NCBI RefSeq assembly: GCF_029392095.1
Contig: NZ_CP113930.1
Span: 1,116,001 to 1,180,000, forward strand
DNA from: Lactobacillus sp. ESL0700
GTDB taxonomy: Bacteria; Bacillota; Bacilli; Lactobacillales; Lactobacillaceae
Direction: 5' to 3'
Length of the DNA: 64,000 bases
Shown here piece by piece: positions 61,243 to 64,000 of this stretch. The notes below the pieces were generated by a model, which was not told where the DNA came from, made no database searches, and saw nothing but the letters and a program-made list of their open reading frames with translations. Position 1 is the first letter of the stretch. Every line of letters starts with the position of its first letter. The position numbers were made by a program, and so were the translations under genes.

Positions 61243-64000
61243 TTAAATATCAAATAATGACAATTGATTTTGGTCGGGCATCCCTTCCAAAACGCCATTA
61301 TCTTCTAAATAGTCCATAATTGTTTGCGAAACTTTGCCACGCTTAGACAAATCTTCTTTTGACAAGAATTTTTGTTCAGCACGAGCCGCAACAATTTGTT
61401 TAGCCGCATTATTACCAAGTCCGGGTACGGCGTTGAATGGCGCTAAAATCGTGTGTTGGTTAAGAATCTTAAAATTAGTTGCTTCTGACTGGTTGATGTC
61501 AACCATCTTAATCTTAATTCCTCGCTCCAGACACTCATTAGCAATCTCAAGCACCGTCAATAAACTTTTATCTTTAGCAGAAGCATCGTTACCCTTGTCT
61601 TGAATGTCAGCCATTGCCTTTTTGACCGTATTTTTTCCATGACTCATCGCAACTAAGTCGAATAAGTCAGCCCGCACGGAAAAGTAAGCCGTGTAATAAA
61701 TCTCGGGATAGTAAACCTTGAACCACGCAATTCGCAGCGCCATTAAAATGTAGGCAGTAGCATGCGCCTTCGGGAACATATACTTGATTTTAAGACATGA
61801 CGGGATATACCAATTTGGAATTTTGTCATTTTTCTTCAAAACAGCCATGTCGTCATCGCTAATTCCGCGACCATGACGCACAGATTCCATTGTCGAAAAG
61901 GCGACTTCTGGCTTAACACCCCAGTGAATCAAGTCCATCATGATGTTGTCCCGACAACCAATTACGTTCTTCAGCTTGCAAGTACCGTCATTAATCAGTT
62001 CCTCGGCGTTTCCTAGCCACACATCAGTACCGTGTGACAGTCCAGAAATCTGCAATAATTCTGAAAAAGTTGTTGGCTTAGTCTCCTCAAGCATCCCCCG
62101 AACAAATCTGGTACCAAATTCTGGTACGCCTAAGGTACCAGTTTCTGATTGAATTTGTTCTGGCTTCACACCCAAAATTTTCGGACTAGAGAACAGCGAC
62201 ATGACACCAGGATCATCAGGTGGAATTGTCAATGGGTCAATTCCTGATAAATCCTGCAACATTCTGATCATCGTCGGGTCATCATGCCCCAGAATATCAA
62301 ACTTTAAGATATTATCATGAATGGAATGGAAGTCAAAGTGCGTCGTCAACCACGCCGCATTGACATCATCGGCAGGATATTGCACAGGCGTGAAATCATA
62401 AATGTCCATATCATCAGGCACAACAACAATTCCCGCGGGGTGCTGTCCAGTTGTTCGTTTAACACCACTGACACCAGCAGCTAATCTGTCAAGCTCGGCA
62501 CCACGCAAGTTCAGCTCTTGTTCTTCGTCATAATGCTTAGCATAACCATATGCGGTCTTGTCTGCCACCGTGGCAATTGTCCCAGCCCGATAAGAATTAT
62601 CTGGCCCAAACATAACCCGAATAAAGTTATGTGCTACTGGCTGATAGTCACCCGAAAAGTTCAAATCAATATCGGGAACCTTATCACCGTGGAAGCCCAA
62701 GAAAGTGGCAAACGGAATATCTTGCCCATCTTTGACTAGTTCAGCACCACATTTTGGACACTTTTCATCAGGCAAGTCATAGCCTGAACCATATTCACCA
62801 TTCTCAAAGAACTTAGAATACTTACACTTTGGACAGCGATAATGTGGTGCCAACGGATTAACTTCCGTAATCCCAGACATGGTTGCAACCAAACTTGAAC
62901 CAACAGATCCCCGCGAGCCAACTAAGTAGCCATCCTTGTTGGACTTGGCAACTAACCGCTGTGAAATCAAGTAAATAACCGCATAACCATTGGAAATGAT
63001 CGAGTTTAATTCCATTTCTAAACGGTCTTGGACGATTTTTGGCAATGGCTTGCCATAAAGCTCGTAAGCCTTATCGTAAGTCAGCCGCTTCATTTCTTCA
63101 TCGGCATTATCAATGTGCGGTGGGAACAGGCCATCCTTGATTGGTGCGATTTCTTCAGTTGACGCCGCAATTTTATTCGGATTGGTAATGACAATCTCTT
63201 TAGCAGCTTCTTCGCCAAGAAAACTAAAGGCATTAAGCATTTCCTGCGTGGTATAAAAGTGTAAGTCGGGCTGCGTTTTGTTGCGATCAGGATTACTTCG
63301 CTGCGCAGAAATTAAAATTGTGCGGTAAATGGCATCATGCTTTTCAACATAATGGGCATCCCCCGTAGCCACAACCGGCTTATTCAATTCCTTACCCAGC
63401 TTATAAATATTGGTTAAAATTTCTTCTAACTCTGCCTCATCACTAATCAAATGGTCCACAATCATTTGCGCATAATTTGCAGGTGGTTGGACCTCAAGAT
63501 AATCATAAAACTTAGCCTTTTTACGAGCCTCGTCATAACCCTTTTGCATCATGGCTACAAAGACGTCGCCTTGCAAACAGCCAGAGCCATACAATAAGCC
63601 CTCATGATATTGCGCTAAGTCTGACTTAGGTGTTCGCGGTATCCGATAAAAGTCTTTGGTGCTGGCTATTGAAATTAAACGGTACATGTTTTTAAGTCCC
63701 GCCTGATTTTTAGCTAAAATTGTCATGTGCGACGGCCGCGCTCGCTTAAAGACCTGACCATGCGCGGCATAATCATTCATCTTGCCTAGGTCATCTTCAT
63801 CAAACTTGGCGTTAAACGCATCAAGCAGCTTAAACATCAGATAACCTGTCGCTTCGGCATCCTGATTGGCACGGTGGTGATGTTCCAAGACAACATTGTA
63901 CTTTTTAGCTAGCGAATCCAGTGTATGCCGTGTTTGCTCTGGGTGCAACAAGCGCGATACTTCCAGTGTATCGACAACTGGTTGCGTAATCTCTTGAAGA
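61243..64000 (-). CDS. polC: DNA polymerase III alpha subunit, PolC type (partial, C-terminal part)
   Basis: Replicative polymerase of low-GC Gram-positives. About 918 codons are visible; the 5' end is cut by the window edge. The visible part begins inside the 3'-5' exonuclease domain ([34 protein letters not shown] with the last catalytic Asp). It then shows the rest of the PHP region, a Zn-binding [10 protein letters not shown]...CPKCGAE pair, [15 protein letters not shown], the palm aspartates in [14 protein letters not shown] and the [12 protein letters not shown] segment, ending at the helix-hairpin-helix part. Gene-internal insertion of the exonuclease is diagnostic for PolC rather than DnaE. 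Confidence 0.97.
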   Translation of the reverse strand, partial: LQEITQPVVDTLEVSRLLHPEQTRHTLDSLAKKYNVVLEHHHRANQDAEATGYLMFKLLDAFNAKFDEDDLGKMNDYAAHGQVFKRARPSHMTILAKNQAGLKNMYRLISIASTKDFYRIPRTPKSDLAQYHEGLLYGSGCLQGDVFVAMMQKGYDEARKKAKFYDYLEVQPPANYAQMIVDHLISDEAELEEILTNIYKLGKELNKPVVATGDAHYVEKHDAIYRTILISAQRSNPDRNKTQPDLHFYTTQEMLNAFSFLGEEAAKEIVITNPNKIAASTEEIAPIKDGLFPPHIDNADEEMKRLTYDKAYELYGKPLPKIVQDRLEMELNSIISNGYAVIYLISQRLVAKSNKDGYLVGSRGSVGSSLVATMSGITEVNPLAPHYRCPKCKYSKFFENGEYGSGYDLPDEKCPKCGAELVKDGQDIPFATFLGFHGDKVPDIDLNFSGDYQPVAHNFIRVMFGPDNSYRAGTIATVADKTAYGYAKHYDEEQELNLRGAELDRLAAGVSGVKRTTGQHPAGIVVVPDDMDIYDFTPVQYPADDVNAAWLTTHFDFHSIHDNILKFDILGHDDPTMIRMLQDLSGIDPLTIPPDDPGVMSLFSSPKILGVKPEQIQSETGTLGVPEFGTRFVRGMLEETKPTTFSELLQISGLSHGTDVWLGNAEELINDGTCKLKNVIGCRDNIMMDLIHWGVKPEVAFSTMESVRHGRGISDDDMAVLKKNDKIPNWYIPSCLKIKYMFPKAHATAYILMALRIAWFKVYYPEIYYTAYFSVRADLFDLVAMSHGKNTVKKAMADIQDKGNDASAKDKSLLTVLEIANECLERGIKIKMVDINQSEATNFKILNQHTILAPFNAVPGLGNNAAKQIVAARAEQKFLSKEDLSKRGKVSQTIMDYLEDNGVLEGMPDQNQLSLFDI

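Overview
The window is a stretch of a low-GC Gram-positive chromosome, almost certainly a Lactobacillus of the classic (delbrueckii/acidophilus/helveticus) group. The signs are AT-rich intergenic DNA, many TTG/GTG starts behind AGGAGG-type ribosome sites, a PolC-type replicase, CIRCE-controlled heat-shock genes, a T-box leader, catabolite-repression (cre) sites and gene orders typical of lactobacilli. Nothing in the sequence fixes the species.

Layout. 1-3432: methionine ABC transporter (metQ-metQ-metN-metI, the last cut by the window edge) behind a T-box leader with an ATG (Met) specifier. 3447-4660: dihydrofolate reductase, a small membrane protein and a lone TipAS-like domain protein. 4865-15432: an accessory catabolic or redox block with an amidohydrolase plus MFS carrier, a membrane-anchored LuxR regulator, a nitroreductase with two tandem SDRs, a TetR regulator, and a fumarate-reductase-like flavoprotein divergent from a LysR regulator. 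15583-20708: proline iminopeptidase and OppA, a serine hydrolase, and PnuC. 20924-22529: a tRNA-Ser gene whose 3' end and terminator are duplicated 1.4 kb downstream, flanking a coiled-coil membrane protein and an endolysin-like relic. 22857-27833: PAP2 phosphatase, DegV protein, enolase with a cre site and strong promoter, and a second flavoprotein. 28057-37589: a glucitol-family PTS operon containing nagB, a mannose-family PTS operon, deoC and a GntR regulator; a TGTAATTACA motif links the last three. 37763-42189: P-type ATPase, an orphan CofE-like ligase, a GNAT acetyltransferase and apt. 42288-59979: a long conserved run rimP-nusA-ylxR-ylxQ-infB-rbfA-truB-ribF-hrcA-grpE-dnaK-dnaJ-lepA, then abiF, recJ and apt, all on the minus strand. 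60160-60623: two convergent small transcription units around a small membrane ORF. 61243-64000: polC, truncated at its 5' end by the window edge.

The most interesting item lies between lepA and recJ. An Abi_2/AbiF-family protein with a HEPN motif (R225-x4-H230) is preceded by its own promoter and a compact RNA of about 74 nt. That RNA is predicted to fold into an H-type pseudoknot followed by a terminator hairpin, and the hairpin's 3' arm contains the toxin's ribosome binding site. This fits an RNA-antitoxin/HEPN-toxin module of the kind linked to Cas13 ancestry. A second candidate RNA-regulated toxin locus is at 60160-60623. Other points of interest are the tRNA-Ser island, an F420-ligase homologue in an organism not known to make F420, two flavoproteins with the covalent-FMN domain at opposite ends, and a glucitol-type PTS that carries nagB instead of a sorbitol-phosphate dehydrogenase.
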